Both the position numbers and the translations under genes were made by a program. This document shows, in pieces, positions 1 to 8,531 of a stretch of 64,000 bases of DNA. Under the pieces are notes generated by a model. The model did not search any database. It was given only the letters and a program-made list of their open reading frames with translations, and was not told the DNA's origin. Numbering within the stretch: position 1 is the first letter of the stretch; every line of letters starts with the position of its first letter. Source of the stretch: Bacillota bacterium (GTDB lineage: Bacteria > Bacillota > Clostridia > Christensenellales > SZUA-584); assembly GCA_023397655.1 (NCBI GenBank), contig JAEWTW010000052.1, forward strand, positions 12,856-76,855. The letters are read 5' to 3'.

Positions 1-118
1 CCGAAATATTGACCGCAGGTATCTCTTCATATGGCTCCTCCTGACCCTTGTCGCCGCATCCTGTCACCATGAACAGCAAAAAAATGGCGAGAAGCGCCGC
101 AATCATCCTTCTATGCAT
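1..118 (-). CDS. Lipoprotein, N-terminal part only (runs off the left edge)
   Basis: Only about 39 codons are inside the window. They start with MHRRMIAALLAIFLLFMVTGC, a basic residue cluster, a hydrophobic stretch and a VTGC lipobox, so the product should be a lipid-anchored exported protein. GGGGAGG lies about 8 bases upstream of the ATG at 118. The segment after the lipobox is acidic (DKGQEEPYEEIPAV), typical of a linker. It is divergent from the PadR gene. Function cannot be judged from this fragment. Confidence 0.7.
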   Translation of the reverse strand, partial: MHRRMIAALLAIFLLFMVTGCGDKGQEEPYEEIPAVNIS

Positions 119-198
119 AAACTATTCCTCCCCGTATGCGCTTTTTATAAATATATTAGGGGTATGAATCGTATATGATTTCGACAATAAAATTGTTG

Positions 199-239
199 TT
201 GACATACCTAGAATATCTATGTATCATGATGCCTAGATA
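199..239 (+). promoter_or_regulatory. Promoter and candidate PadR operator
   Basis: TTGACA (199-204) and TATCAT (222-227) are separated by 17 bp, a good vegetative promoter for the PadR operon. TATCTA (214-219) and TAGATA (234-239) form an inverted repeat over the -10 region, a plausible site for autoregulation by the downstream PadR protein. The operator role is inferred. Confidence 0.55.
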
Positions 240-266
240 ATCAAGGTAATGGAGGTGGTATTATCC

Positions 267-608
267 ATGGTTAAAATAAGCAAAGGCCTGATGGCCGGGT
301 CCACGGGGCTGATGGTGCTGCACCTGATCGCCGAGCGGGACATGTACGGCTACGAGATCGTGCGTGAGCTGGAGCAGCGGTCAGACAGCGTGTTCACGCT
401 CAAGGAGGGCACGCTCTACCCCGTGCTGCACGGGCTGGAAAACGCCGGGCTGGTGCAGTCGTACATGCAGACGGCGGATAGCGGCAAGCCCCGCAAGTAT
501 TACCGCGTAACCAAAGCAGGCAAAGCGGCGCTGGCGGACAGAAAGACGGAGTGGGCGGTATTCTCCAAAAGCGTCAGCCGCGTGATCGGAGGGCTGTGTC
601 ATGAGTAG
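267..608 (+). CDS. PadR-family transcriptional regulator
   Basis: About 113 residues, the usual size of a short PadR repressor. The winged-helix signature is clear: LMVLHLIAERDMYGYEIV followed by FTLKEGTLYPVLHGLENAGLV, and KPRKYYRVTKAGK in the wing. The ATG at 267 is preferred because GGAGGT (251-256) lies 10 bases upstream; an in-frame ATG at 249 overlaps that site. The stop overlaps the next start by 8 bp, so the gene is translationally coupled to the first HAAS-SEDS gene. PadR regulators next to HAAS-domain membrane proteins are common in Bacillota, where the regulator normally represses its own operon. The ligand is unknown. Confidence 0.9.
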   Translation: MVKISKGLMAGSTGLMVLHLIAERDMYGYEIVRELEQRSDSVFTLKEGTLYPVLHGLENAGLVQSYMQTADSGKPRKYYRVTKAGKAALADRKTEWAVFSKSVSRVIGGLCHE

Positions 609-1932
609 CCGCGAGGAATATCTGGGCAGCGTATGCCGCGAGGTGCACTTCCATGCCGCGCGCCGATACGTGAGGCAGGAGCTATCGGACCACATCGACG
701 ACAAGAGGACATACCTGGAGCAAACCGGCGCTGCCGATGCCGAGGCGGAAGCCGTGAACGCGATGGGCGACCCCGTGCAGACAGGGCGCGCGCTCAACGC
801 CATCCACCGGCCGCGCATGGAGTGGGGCATCGTCGCCTGCGTGCTGGCGCTCACCATCGTCGGCGCTGCGCTGTCGTTTATCGGCATGTTTGAGCTGAAC
901 ATTGACGGCAGCATTTCATATTATGCCGGCTTCCGCGTTGAATGGGCGATACTGGCTGTCGGCCTGGCCGCAATGGCGCTGCTGATGTTTGCGGACTACC
1001 GCTGGATCGTCCGGCTGCGTTACGTATGCTTCGGCGCGGGGCTCGCATGCATTGCCGCTTTTTTCGTCTATACGCTGCTGTATCCCCGAATCGATTTTTG
1101 GGCGCCGGGCTTGCTTAACACAGGCTCCGAGTCCACTGTCTTCAATGTGATACTCGGCGGTATAACGCTCAAGAAGATTGCGACAGCTGTTTCGTCAGTC
1201 CTGTTTGTTCTCGGAACTGCTGGTTTGGCTTATAGCCGCAAACGCTGGAGCGCGGGAGACATGGCGCTGTTCCTGGGCTGCATCGCCGCTTCCTCCTGTG
1301 CCGTCGGCATATTCTACAGTCAGTTTGCGCTGATGGTCGCCGTCGCCGGGCTGGTTATCCTGTTGGCATCGCTGGCCCGCAGCCCTTTGAGCCAAGCACA
1401 AAAGTGGCAGCGCGCCGCCATCAGCATCGTAGCCGTTGCCGTGCCTCTGACGCTGTGCATGCTGTACTTATCGCCGCAGCCCGCAACCGAGAGCCGGGAC
1501 GTTTTCAGCATGTTATTTCCCGGTGCGGTGATCGACCATGCGTCCGTCGAATATCAGCTCTTTACTCAGCCGGGTGGCACGGACAGCGCTGCCGTTTCCG
1601 CATTCAAGACCTACGGCTGGCTGCTCAGCCTCGTCGCGGCTTTGGTCTTCCTCTTTATGCTGGCGCTGCTGGTGCACCGCAGCCTCAAGGTGGAGGACGC
1701 TCTGGGCAGAACGCTGATGCTGGGCATCTGCGCCATATTCGGTGTGCGGTGCCTGCTCTTCATCCTCAGTATACTGGGCGTTACAGGCAGCCTGACAACT
1801 TCCGGGATACCGTTCATCAGCGACGGCATGTCGCTTTATCTGTTCAGCTCGCTGCTCATCGGCCTGTTCCTCTCCGTCTGGCGGCACAGCGCGCTGGTGA
1901 GCAGACAGGAGGCCGAAGCACAGGTGGCTTAG
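601..1932 (+). CDS. HAAS-type domain fused to a SEDS-like (FtsW/RodA) membrane protein, copy 1
   Basis: A 443-residue protein. Residues 1 to about 75 are soluble and resemble the HAAS/permease-prefix domains found with PadR regulators (EEYLGSVCREVHFHAARRYV, AVNAMGDPVQTGRALNAIHRPR). The rest has about ten membrane segments. Its last segments carry the SEDS signature in the form GIPFISDG followed by LLIGLFLSVWR, compared with PFISYGGSS and LLLSI in FtsW/RodA. T327-D328 is followed by ten residues and GW, the same spacing as the TDFIFAVIGEE-LG loop that holds the catalytic Asp of RodA. It could therefore be a glycan polymerase or a relative that lost this role. GGAGGG lies upstream. The SEDS assignment rests on motifs only. 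Confidence 0.6.
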   Translation: MSSREEYLGSVCREVHFHAARRYVRQELSDHIDDKRTYLEQTGAADAEAEAVNAMGDPVQTGRALNAIHRPRMEWGIVACVLALTIVGAALSFIGMFELNIDGSISYYAGFRVEWAILAVGLAAMALLMFADYRWIVRLRYVCFGAGLACIAAFFVYTLLYPRIDFWAPGLLNTGSESTVFNVILGGITLKKIATAVSSVLFVLGTAGLAYSRKRWSAGDMALFLGCIAASSCAVGIFYSQFALMVAVAGLVILLASLARSPLSQAQKWQRAAISIVAVAVPLTLCMLYLSPQPATESRDVFSMLFPGAVIDHASVEYQLFTQPGGTDSAAVSAFKTYGWLLSLVAALVFLFMLALLVHRSLKVEDALGRTLMLGICAIFGVRCLLFILSILGVTGSLTTSGIPFISDGMSLYLFSSLLIGLFLSVWRHSALVSRQEAEAQVA

Positions 1933-1975
1933 CCGTAAGCCGCCGTAGACATTTTGCAACTTGTCAGGAGGTATC

Positions 1976-3319
1976 ATGAGCAACAGGAGTTACTATCTGG
2001 ACGAGGTATGCCGCGAGGTACGCTTTCGCGCGGCGCGCAGGTACGTGAAGCAGGAGCTGTCCGCTCATATCGACGACAGGAAGGCGCAGCTGGAAGCCAA
2101 CGGAACAGCGGACGCCGAATCGGAAGCCGTGAGAGCCATGGGCGACCCCGTTGAGACGGGACAAGCTCTGAACGCCATTCACAGGCCGCGCGTGGAATGG
2201 GGCGTGATCGCGTGCGTGCTGGCGCTCACTGTGGCAGGGGTCACCGCGCTGTTTGCGGGCACCACCTTCAGCACCCATGAAGAGAACCGCGTCATGCTGT
2301 TCTGGTCCAACCTGTCGTGGCAGTCCATGGTCTACTGTCTCGCTGTGATGGCAGGGCTGATGTTCGTCGATTATTCCTGGATCAAAAAGCTGCGCCATGC
2401 CAGCTTTGGCTTGGGGCTGGCTTACATCGCTGTCTATATCGGCATGTACCTGGTCTTCGAGTTGGATTTCGTGATGTATGAGCTTGGCTGGCTGGGGCAA
2501 ACCGCCGTCACCGTGGTGCCCTGCCTGCTCTTTCTGACGGGCATGGCCGGGGTTTTGCAGCACCGCAGCCGCTGGGGCTTGTGGGAAACGGCGCTTGTGC
2601 TGGCTATGTGCGCCGTCTCCGTGCTGGCTGTGGGCGTGCTGTCCCGCGTATATGCGTTGCTGCTGTCCGCCATATATCTTGCCATGGCCGCAATCGCGCT
2701 GTCGCGCAGCCCCCTGAACAGACTGTCACAGCTCTGGCGCTTTGCCGCGATACTGGGCGTGCTCGCGGCTGCGGTCATCATCGGCAAATCAATGCAGCCC
2801 TATTATCTGTCGTTCGGGGACAATTGGGGAGATGCGCATGAGGTCAAAAGCATGCTGGCAAACGCCCAATTCGTCGGCTCGTCACCCGTGTATCAGAGAT
2901 CCGGGACATGGGGTCTGTCCGCCAGCACCACCGGTTACATACTCACAGCGGCAATCGGCGCTTACGGCTGGCTGTTCGGTATCGGCGTGATCGCGTTATT
3001 CGCCGCACTACTGACATTAATGGTAATCCGCAGCCTGAGGACGCCGCACTTCCTCGGCAGGCTGCTGTCCTTCGGCATCTGCGCCTATTTCGGCGCCCGG
3101 TTCGTGCTGTTCGTGCTGGCCAATTTGGGTCTGATCGACGGCATATCCGTCACCCTGCCGTTCATCAGCTACGGCCTGTTCAACCTGCTCACGGATTGCG
3201 CCCTCGTCGGCGTGTTTCTCTCCGTGTGGCGGCGCAGCTCGTTCATGCCGCGCGATGCGGCTCCGGCTGCCGCCGCTTCACCGGTGAATGGCGTCTCTCC
3301 GGCACCACCCATTCAATAA
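1976..3319 (+). CDS. HAAS-type domain fused to a SEDS-like membrane protein, copy 2
   Basis: A 447-residue tandem paralogue of the preceding gene. The N-terminal domain is nearly identical (VCREVRFRAARRYVKQELSAHIDD), while the membrane part has diverged more. The SEDS-like end reads LPFISYG followed by VGVFLSVWRRSS. At the position matching D328 of copy 1 there is G320 (TTGYILTAAIGAYGW), so the putative catalytic Asp is missing. AGGAGG (1966-1971) selects the ATG at 1976 over an in-frame TTG at 1961. The last 77 bp overlap the 3' end of the convergent phosphate transporter gene. It is probably cotranscribed with PadR and copy 1. The pair may act together, one active and one not; that is inference. 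Confidence 0.6.
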   Translation: MSNRSYYLDEVCREVRFRAARRYVKQELSAHIDDRKAQLEANGTADAESEAVRAMGDPVETGQALNAIHRPRVEWGVIACVLALTVAGVTALFAGTTFSTHEENRVMLFWSNLSWQSMVYCLAVMAGLMFVDYSWIKKLRHASFGLGLAYIAVYIGMYLVFELDFVMYELGWLGQTAVTVVPCLLFLTGMAGVLQHRSRWGLWETALVLAMCAVSVLAVGVLSRVYALLLSAIYLAMAAIALSRSPLNRLSQLWRFAAILGVLAAAVIIGKSMQPYYLSFGDNWGDAHEVKSMLANAQFVGSSPVYQRSGTWGLSASTTGYILTAAIGAYGWLFGIGVIALFAALLTLMVIRSLRTPHFLGRLLSFGICAYFGARFVLFVLANLGLIDGISVTLPFISYGLFNLLTDCALVGVFLSVWRRSSFMPRDAAPAAAASPVNGVSPAPPIQ

Positions 3320-4238
3320 ACCGCGCGTACTTCCCCGCGAACGGCAGGAACACGACTGCACTCAGCACGTTGAATATGGTGTGCGTGTTGGCGACCAACC
3401 GCCCGCTGTCCTGCCCGACTGCGCGCGTGAACCATTCCACCAGCGCACAGAACTGGGGCAGCAGCGCGAAGGCCGCCGCCGCGCCGATGATATTGTACAG
3501 CGTGTGCGCCCATGCCACGCGCCGCCCCGCCAAACCCGAACGCAGGCTGGCGATCTGCGCCGTCGCGCAGGTGCCGATGTTATCCCCCAAGGTGAGCGCC
3601 ACGGCGGACGCAAACGGCATCAGGCCGCTGCCGAACAGCAGTATTGTGAGCCCCACAGTGGCGCTGCTGCTCTGCACCAGCATCGTGACCACGATGCCGA
3701 ACAGCAGGCACAGCACTGGGCTGGCCGCGTGCGCCTGCAGCCAACCCGCCACCGCCGCGTTGCCCTGTATCAGCGCGACACTCTGGCCCAGTATGTTCAA
3801 TCCCGAGAACAGCAGCCCTACTGCCGCAAGCGCCTTCCCCGCCGCCTCCAGCCTGGGTATCAGTCCAAACGAGAGCACGCTCCCCGCGATCAGTATGTAC
3901 CACGCGTACTGCGACAGATTGAAGCTCATCAGCTGCGCGGTGAGCGTGGTGCCGATGTTTGCGCCGAATATCACCCCGACCGCCGATTCCAGCCCCATCA
4001 CGCCCGCGTCCGTGAACCCGATGGTCAGTATCGTGACAGCGGTGCTGCTTTGCACGAGCGCGGTGGCTCCCGTTCCCGTCAGGAAAGCCGTCCACCTGTT
4101 TCCGGTGAACAGGCGCATCGCCCTGCGCAGCAGCGCGGAACCCGCCCCCTCCAGCGTTTGGCCCAGCACTCGCACGCCGAACACGATGAGGAACGAACCC
4201 GCCATGAAATTCAACAGCACCGCAAGAACAGACAGCAT
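3243..4238 (-). CDS. Na+/phosphate cotransporter family protein (NptA/PNaS type, no PhoU domain)
   Basis: A 331-residue membrane protein with the two inverted repeats of the Na/Pi-cotransporter family: LVQSSTAVT (Q63-T66) and LVQSSSATV (Q189-A193). Each is followed by a G-rich segment (VIFGANIGTT and LGDNIGTC). It should import phosphate, or a similar anion, with sodium. Many bacterial members carry a C-terminal PhoU-like domain of about 200 residues; this one stops after the second repeat and a basic tail. It is monocistronic, convergent with the SEDS pair and overlapping it by 77 bp. GGCGGGG upstream of the ATG is a modest ribosome site. Confidence 0.85.
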   Translation of the reverse strand: MLSVLAVLLNFMAGSFLIVFGVRVLGQTLEGAGSALLRRAMRLFTGNRWTAFLTGTGATALVQSSTAVTILTIGFTDAGVMGLESAVGVIFGANIGTTLTAQLMSFNLSQYAWYILIAGSVLSFGLIPRLEAAGKALAAVGLLFSGLNILGQSVALIQGNAAVAGWLQAHAASPVLCLLFGIVVTMLVQSSSATVGLTILLFGSGLMPFASAVALTLGDNIGTCATAQIASLRSGLAGRRVAWAHTLYNIIGAAAAFALLPQFCALVEWFTRAVGQDSGRLVANTHTIFNVLSAVVFLPFAGKYARFIEWVVPERRHSPVKRRQPEPHRAA

Positions 4239-4399
4239 CAGCTAACCCCGCCAAGAATTCCTTATACCATACTTACCAAATCCTCCGCCGAATTATGTAC
4301 CCATCACTCAACAGCTTGATAACCCCCTCATCCATGTAAGAATAATCCCGGCGCAATGCACTTGCCCGCATGTTTTTTTGCCGAAGCCGCCTCTGCACA

Positions 4400-4429
4400 T
4401 TGACATATACTTAAGCGCTTAAGTATAAT
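4400..4429 (+). promoter_or_regulatory. Promoter with a perfect 22-bp LacI-type operator
   Basis: TTGACA (4400-4405) and TATAAT (4424-4429) are 18 bp apart. The whole spacer and part of the -10 is a perfect palindrome (4406-4427) with core CTTAAGCGCTTAAG. The central CG and 22-bp symmetry are typical of LacI/GalR operators. The LacI gene that converges on this transcription unit is the obvious regulator. Binding would block the promoter directly. Confidence 0.8.
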
Positions 4430-4490
4430 CAATACAGCGAGCGTTTCTGAGTTGCGGGATCCATCAAAATTTATAGAGGAGGAAAAATCA

Positions 4491-5339
4491 ATGGGCATTC
4501 GTCTCGGTATGCATGCGGACAACTGGCGCGGACAGTCGGGGAATTTTAATGACGCCGTCGCATCGGCAGTGAAGTATGATCTGAAGTACCTTGAAGCCGG
4601 TACGGTATTCGGTTATTATTTCGTATCGTCGCTCGGCTACGATCCAAGTTTGTCAATCCTCGATAATCCGTACCCGATCAAACGCCTGCTCGACAAGCAC
4701 GGGCTCAAGCTCTCCATGCTTGACGCCAGTTACCCCATCTTCGGACCGCAGGGCACATACTACGGCATCCCCTACTACACGCAGGTTATCCGTTACGCCA
4801 AGGAACTCGGCGCGCCCAAGGTGGACAGCGTGGACTCCGGGCAGGCCCCTGATATGCCGCGCGACGAGATGCTGAAGATCACCATCGGCAACTACACGGA
4901 GATACTCAAGTGGGCGCACGACTACGACATCGTCATCTGCATCGAACCGCACGGCCCCTACACGGGTGACGCGGAGTTTATGCTGAAGCTCCTCTCCCAC
5001 TTCGAAGACGAGTATCTGCGCGTCAACTTCGACACGGGCAACACGTTCATTCAGGGTCACGACCCGCTGGCGTATTACAAGGAGCTGGAAAAATACATCG
5101 TGTCCTCGCACATCAAGGATGTCGATCCGGGTCTTGCGGCGGCGCTGCGCGGCGAAGAGACGGGCATAGGCATGTCGGCAGTGCCCATCGGCGGCGGCGT
5201 CAACGCGGACAATATCCGCAAAATACTGAACTACATGAAGGAGCGCAACTTCGACGGCGACATATCCATCGAATGCGACGGCTCGGATGAAAATATCCGC
5301 AAGAGCGTGGAATGGATCAAAGGCGTGCTGGCTGAATAG
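4491..5339 (+). CDS. Sugar phosphate isomerase/epimerase (AP_endonuc_2 TIM barrel)
   Basis: A 282-residue TIM-barrel protein of the xylose-isomerase-like superfamily. The metal tetrad is visible in order: CIEPHGPYTG (Glu), VNFDTGNTF (Asp), SSHIKDV (His) and ISIECDG (Glu), as in tagatose 3-epimerase and hydroxypyruvate isomerase-type enzymes. The substrate is probably a ketose or keto-inositol but cannot be fixed. The ATG at 4491 follows AGAGGAGG at good distance. It is the only gene behind the 22-bp palindromic operator, and its last 23 bp overlap the convergent LacI gene, so it looks like a regulator-target pair. No transporter or kinase is adjacent, so its pathway partners are elsewhere. 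Confidence 0.8.
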   Translation: MGIRLGMHADNWRGQSGNFNDAVASAVKYDLKYLEAGTVFGYYFVSSLGYDPSLSILDNPYPIKRLLDKHGLKLSMLDASYPIFGPQGTYYGIPYYTQVIRYAKELGAPKVDSVDSGQAPDMPRDEMLKITIGNYTEILKWAHDYDIVICIEPHGPYTGDAEFMLKLLSHFEDEYLRVNFDTGNTFIQGHDPLAYYKELEKYIVSSHIKDVDPGLAAALRGEETGIGMSAVPIGGGVNADNIRKILNYMKERNFDGDISIECDGSDENIRKSVEWIKGVLAE

Positions 5340-6336
5340 CGCGAACGGAACCGCGAACGGCGATATCATGGGACGGCAGCACGATGGACTCGGGGCTGCC
5401 GTCCTTCATTTTCTCAAAAATCAGCGTGAGCGCTGCCCCGGCTATCTCAGCCGGTGATACGGGAATGGTCGTCAGCGGCGGGTTGATATACTGCGCTTCG
5501 GGCACATCGTCGATGGCGATGAAGGACACGTCTTCGGGCACGCGCAGCCCCTGTGACGCACAGACGCTCATCGCGCTGATCGCAAAATTGTCCTGCGCGC
5601 AGAACACCGCGGTGGGCATACCGCTTTTCAGCATATTTTCCATCGCTCGCGCGGCTCCGGCTTCGCTGTCCGCTTCACCGCGCATCCATGCGGCGTTTGG
5701 GTTGATACCGGCTTCCTGCAGCGCGCGTGTGAAACCGCGTACCGTCTGATCATAAAACAGCGGCATGCATTGCATACAGATCATGCCGATATCACGGTGA
5801 CCCCGTTCCGTCAGAAACGATGTCGCCCGGTACGCCAAAGTTTCAAAGTCCAGTATCACGGAGGTTGCACTGGTGGCTTCGATCCCCGGGTTAATAATAA
5901 CAAGTGGAATATTGTGCTTCTCAAGTTCAGCGTAAATCTCCGGCATCACACCCTGAAACGCGATGATGCCGTCGGTGCTGCTGCTGCGGACGATCTCAAG
6001 CAGGCTGTCGTCGCTGGCCGTATCGTCCGACTGAAAAACCGGAACCACGCTGAAGTGTCCCGGAATCTGCTCGACCATCTGCGCGATCACGCCAAAATAG
6101 AAAGCCTTGCACGCGGGCGCGGCCTCACGGCGTATCACCGCGTGGATGCTGTAGTTTCTGCCGAGCGCGAGGCTCTTGGAGCGCAGGCTGGGGCGGTAGC
6201 CATACTTTTCGATGGCGCGCTCAATTTTCTGGCGCGTCTGCTCGCCCACACCCTTCTTGTCGTTGAGCACATAGCTGACGGCAGCTGTCGATACGCCCGC
6301 TTCCCGCGCGATATCCCGAATCGTAATCTGCTTCAT
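5317..6336 (-). CDS. LacI/GalR-family regulator
   Basis: A 339-residue repressor with an N-terminal helix-turn-helix (ITIRDIAREAGVSTAAVSYVLNDKKGV) and the hinge YGYRPSLRSKSLALGR, followed by a periplasmic-binding-protein-like effector domain (FCAQDNFAISAMSVC, FIAIDDVPEAQYINPPLTTI). It likely controls the convergent isomerase through the palindrome at 4406-4427. CTTAA and GCTTAA half-sites upstream of its own start (6361-6376) hint at autoregulation. No Shine-Dalgarno is visible and the -10 lies only nine bases before the ATG, so the message may be nearly leaderless. The effector is unknown. Confidence 0.92.
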   Translation of the reverse strand: MKQITIRDIAREAGVSTAAVSYVLNDKKGVGEQTRQKIERAIEKYGYRPSLRSKSLALGRNYSIHAVIRREAAPACKAFYFGVIAQMVEQIPGHFSVVPVFQSDDTASDDSLLEIVRSSSTDGIIAFQGVMPEIYAELEKHNIPLVIINPGIEATSATSVILDFETLAYRATSFLTERGHRDIGMICMQCMPLFYDQTVRGFTRALQEAGINPNAAWMRGEADSEAGAARAMENMLKSGMPTAVFCAQDNFAISAMSVCASQGLRVPEDVSFIAIDDVPEAQYINPPLTTIPVSPAEIAGAALTLIFEKMKDGSPESIVLPSHDIAVRGSVRAIQPARL

Positions 6337-6632
6337 AATGGCATTATTATACGCCTGTTTGTTAAGCTTGTTAAGTTGTAATTTTGGCGAAAAGTCCGCG
6401 CAGCGTTTTGAACCCCTTTGTTCCGTTTGTTATAAATAATATCTCAAACATGTCGTGAGGAGAAATCAAAACACTTTGATATCTTTAACATCTGGCCAGA
6501 GCTCTGTAAGTTTTGAAAAGATAAGCGAACGTTATCATACGTAAACTCGATCTTGAGATCTGCCGACAGGTCGTCGCATAGATTTTCAAAGGAGTATGAA
6601 CTGCTTGATTCCTCTTTGACGAAATATTTTCT
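6337..6632. other. Intergenic region with the LacI promoter
   Basis: On the minus strand TTAACA (6374-6369) and TATAAT (6351-6346), 17 bp apart, make a promoter for the LacI gene with almost no leader. The overlapping CTTAA/GCTTAA motifs resemble half of the 22-bp operator at 4406-4427. The remainder is AT-rich with no convincing gene or hairpin terminator. Confidence 0.5.
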
Positions 6633-7010
6633 TCATGAACGGTTTAATAGATATTTTATGAAAAGCCAGATAAGCAACCCGGCTTCCAGTACTAATGCAG
6701 GTATCATCAGTAAACCTTTTAAGTTGAATTGTGAATCTAGAGCGATAAACAAAATGGCAGGAGAGCCAATAAGAAAAAAGTAAAAAAAGAATCTGAAAAT
6801 ATGGTGCCAATAGGAACCTTTGACTTTAAGATAATTCAAAAAACGGCTAGCAAGCATTATTACGCATAGCAAATACGCTAAGCTCAATGCAATAGTGACA
6901 AGGCTGTTTTTCTCTATGTCCAGCGGCCAGCCAAGAAAAGCCAATACAATAATTATCATTAAAAAAGTCAGAGTCGGTATTTTGTCTAACCATTGTTTAA
7001 GCTTTTCCAT
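6633..7010 (-). CDS. Small integral membrane protein of unknown function
   Basis: A 125-residue protein with about four hydrophobic segments (FLMIIIVLAFLGWPL; LVTIALSLAYLLCVIMLA; IFRFFFYFFLIGSPAILFIAL; LMIPALVLEAGLLIWLFI). It starts at the ATG after TGGGGGAATC; a longer reading frame to 7064 lacks a ribosome site. Base composition is much more AT-rich than the neighbours and codon use differs, which suggests recent acquisition. I do not recognise the family. No partner gene is adjacent. Confidence 0.55.
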   Translation of the reverse strand: MEKLKQWLDKIPTLTFLMIIIVLAFLGWPLDIEKNSLVTIALSLAYLLCVIMLASRFLNYLKVKGSYWHHIFRFFFYFFLIGSPAILFIALDSQFNLKGLLMIPALVLEAGLLIWLFIKYLLNRS

Positions 7011-7249
7011 GATTCCCCCACTAAATGTTATATATATATATTCATTAAGTGCATGTTTAAGCACGGTGGCTTCTTCATGCGCAGCCTTGATAAGGATGGC
7101 AATATACTCTGTTGGGGCTATTACGGTTCACTTACAAGAGCCATTGCTGGGTTATAAGTTCCACTCCTTATGCGTTTACGGGTTGTTATAAGCTAGCATA
7201 TCGTTTATTCATGAGAAAAAGGAATCTACCCAAATAAGCCGACAACAGG

Positions 7250-7564
7250 TCAGGCTGAAGTAGGTGATGACGACAACAAGCCTTTGATTATCGCTATCAT
7301 TTCGGCGACATCCGTTTCCTGCTCCGCAATATTTTCTTCTCCCTTATATATATCCACACCCGAGCAGTCGTTCATGCGTACGACAACAGGCAGTTGAAGG
7401 GAATCGTACACTTTCTGCACCATATCAAAACACAAATACTGGTCGATAAACTGCTCCCTCACATCCCATTCGGTTTCCGGAAAAGCTTTTAATAACGCCT
7501 GTACCCATGGCCTTATATCATATGGCTCACGTCTTTTGATTCCCAACACTTTGAGTAACCCCAC
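7250..7564 (-). CDS. Small soluble protein of unknown function
   Basis: A 104-residue product starting at a GTG located a few bases after the stop of the cation-efflux gene, so probably translationally coupled to it. It contains WVQALLKAFPETEWDVREQFIDQYLCFDMVQKVYDSLQLPVVVRM and an acidic C-terminal half, with no membrane segment and no motif I recognise. The distance to the upstream gene suggests one transcript, but a link to metal transport is only inferred from position. Confidence 0.5.
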   Translation of the reverse strand: MGLLKVLGIKRREPYDIRPWVQALLKAFPETEWDVREQFIDQYLCFDMVQKVYDSLQLPVVVRMNDCSGVDIYKGEENIAEQETDVAEMIAIIKGLLSSSPTSA

Positions 7565-7568
7565 TCTC

Positions 7569-8525
7569 TCACGTCGTGTGCGGATTGATGTGCACCAACA
7601 CGTCGAGCATTTCCGGGTAAACCGCCATGATGCTGTCGCGCACGGCGTCCGCGATGTCGTGGCCGTCGCACACGCGCATGTCGCCGTCCACCTCCACCGC
7701 CACGTCCGCCAACAGACCGCGCCCCATCGGGCGGCACCGCAGCCAGCTCAAGTGCTCCACGCCCGGCGTTTTCAGCACCGCCTCGCGCAGGCCTTCCATC
7801 GTGCATTCGTCCGGCGCGGCGTCCAGCAGCATGTCGCCCGAAGCCTTGAGTATGCCCAGCGCCGTCTTGACGATCAGCGCGCTGATCACCAGCGCGATCA
7901 CCGGCTCCGCGTACCGCACCAGCCATCCCACTCCGATGCCCTCCCCCAGCAGCCCGAGGCCGATAGCCACCGCCGCACCCGATGTAGCGAATATGTCGTT
8001 GCGGTGGTCCATGGCATTGGTGCGCACCGCGATAGAATTCAGCCGCTTGGCCGCGCGGAACGTGATGGTAAACATCACCGCCTTCACTGCGATGGAGACT
8101 GCCGCCGCTCCCAGTGCCCATACGCTGGACTGTGCCGCCGCACCTGCCTGCATCGCGGCGATCGCGTCGCGCACCACGAAAACCGTACCTGTCAGCACCA
8201 TCAGCCCCACCACGAACGACACCAGCGCCTCCATCTTGCCGTGGCCGTAGTGGTGCCCCTTGTCCTCTGGCTTCAGCGAATAACGCAGCCCCAGCATCAC
8301 CACCACGGCTGCCAGCGAATCGCCCGCGGAGTTGACTGCGTCCGCCTTCAATGCCTCGCTGGCGGACAGCAGCCCCACCGCGCCTTTGAGCAGCAGCAGC
8401 GCTATGTTGCCGATCAGGCACCAGGTGATGATACGCAGACCCTCATCCTTCCTCTTGCGCACATCCTCACAGGCGGCGCACGGCTCGCCTGCTTTATTCT
8501 GTTGTGGTTTGCTCGCCTTTCGCAT
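7569..8525 (-). CDS. Cation diffusion facilitator (CDF) family efflux protein
   Basis: About 318 residues with six membrane helices and a cytoplasmic C-terminal domain. CDF signatures: DAVNSAGDSLAAV in TM2 (two Asp), the GHHYGHGKMEALVSF loop, AMDHRNDIFATSG in TM5 (His and Asp of the transport site) and a C-terminal domain ending VLVHINPHTT. It should export divalent metal (Zn, Fe, Mn or Co) by proton antiport. The N-terminus has a CAAC pair. The start at 8525 fits the family; the TATAAT lies only six bases upstream of this ATG, so the transcript is probably leaderless. The following 104-residue gene is coupled to it. Confidence 0.88.
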   Translation of the reverse strand: MRKASKPQQNKAGEPCAACEDVRKRKDEGLRIITWCLIGNIALLLLKGAVGLLSASEALKADAVNSAGDSLAAVVVMLGLRYSLKPEDKGHHYGHGKMEALVSFVVGLMVLTGTVFVVRDAIAAMQAGAAAQSSVWALGAAAVSIAVKAVMFTITFRAAKRLNSIAVRTNAMDHRNDIFATSGAAVAIGLGLLGEGIGVGWLVRYAEPVIALVISALIVKTALGILKASGDMLLDAAPDECTMEGLREAVLKTPGVEHLSWLRCRPMGRGLLADVAVEVDGDMRVCDGHDIADAVRDSIMAVYPEMLDVLVHINPHTT

Positions 8526-8531
8526 AACAGT

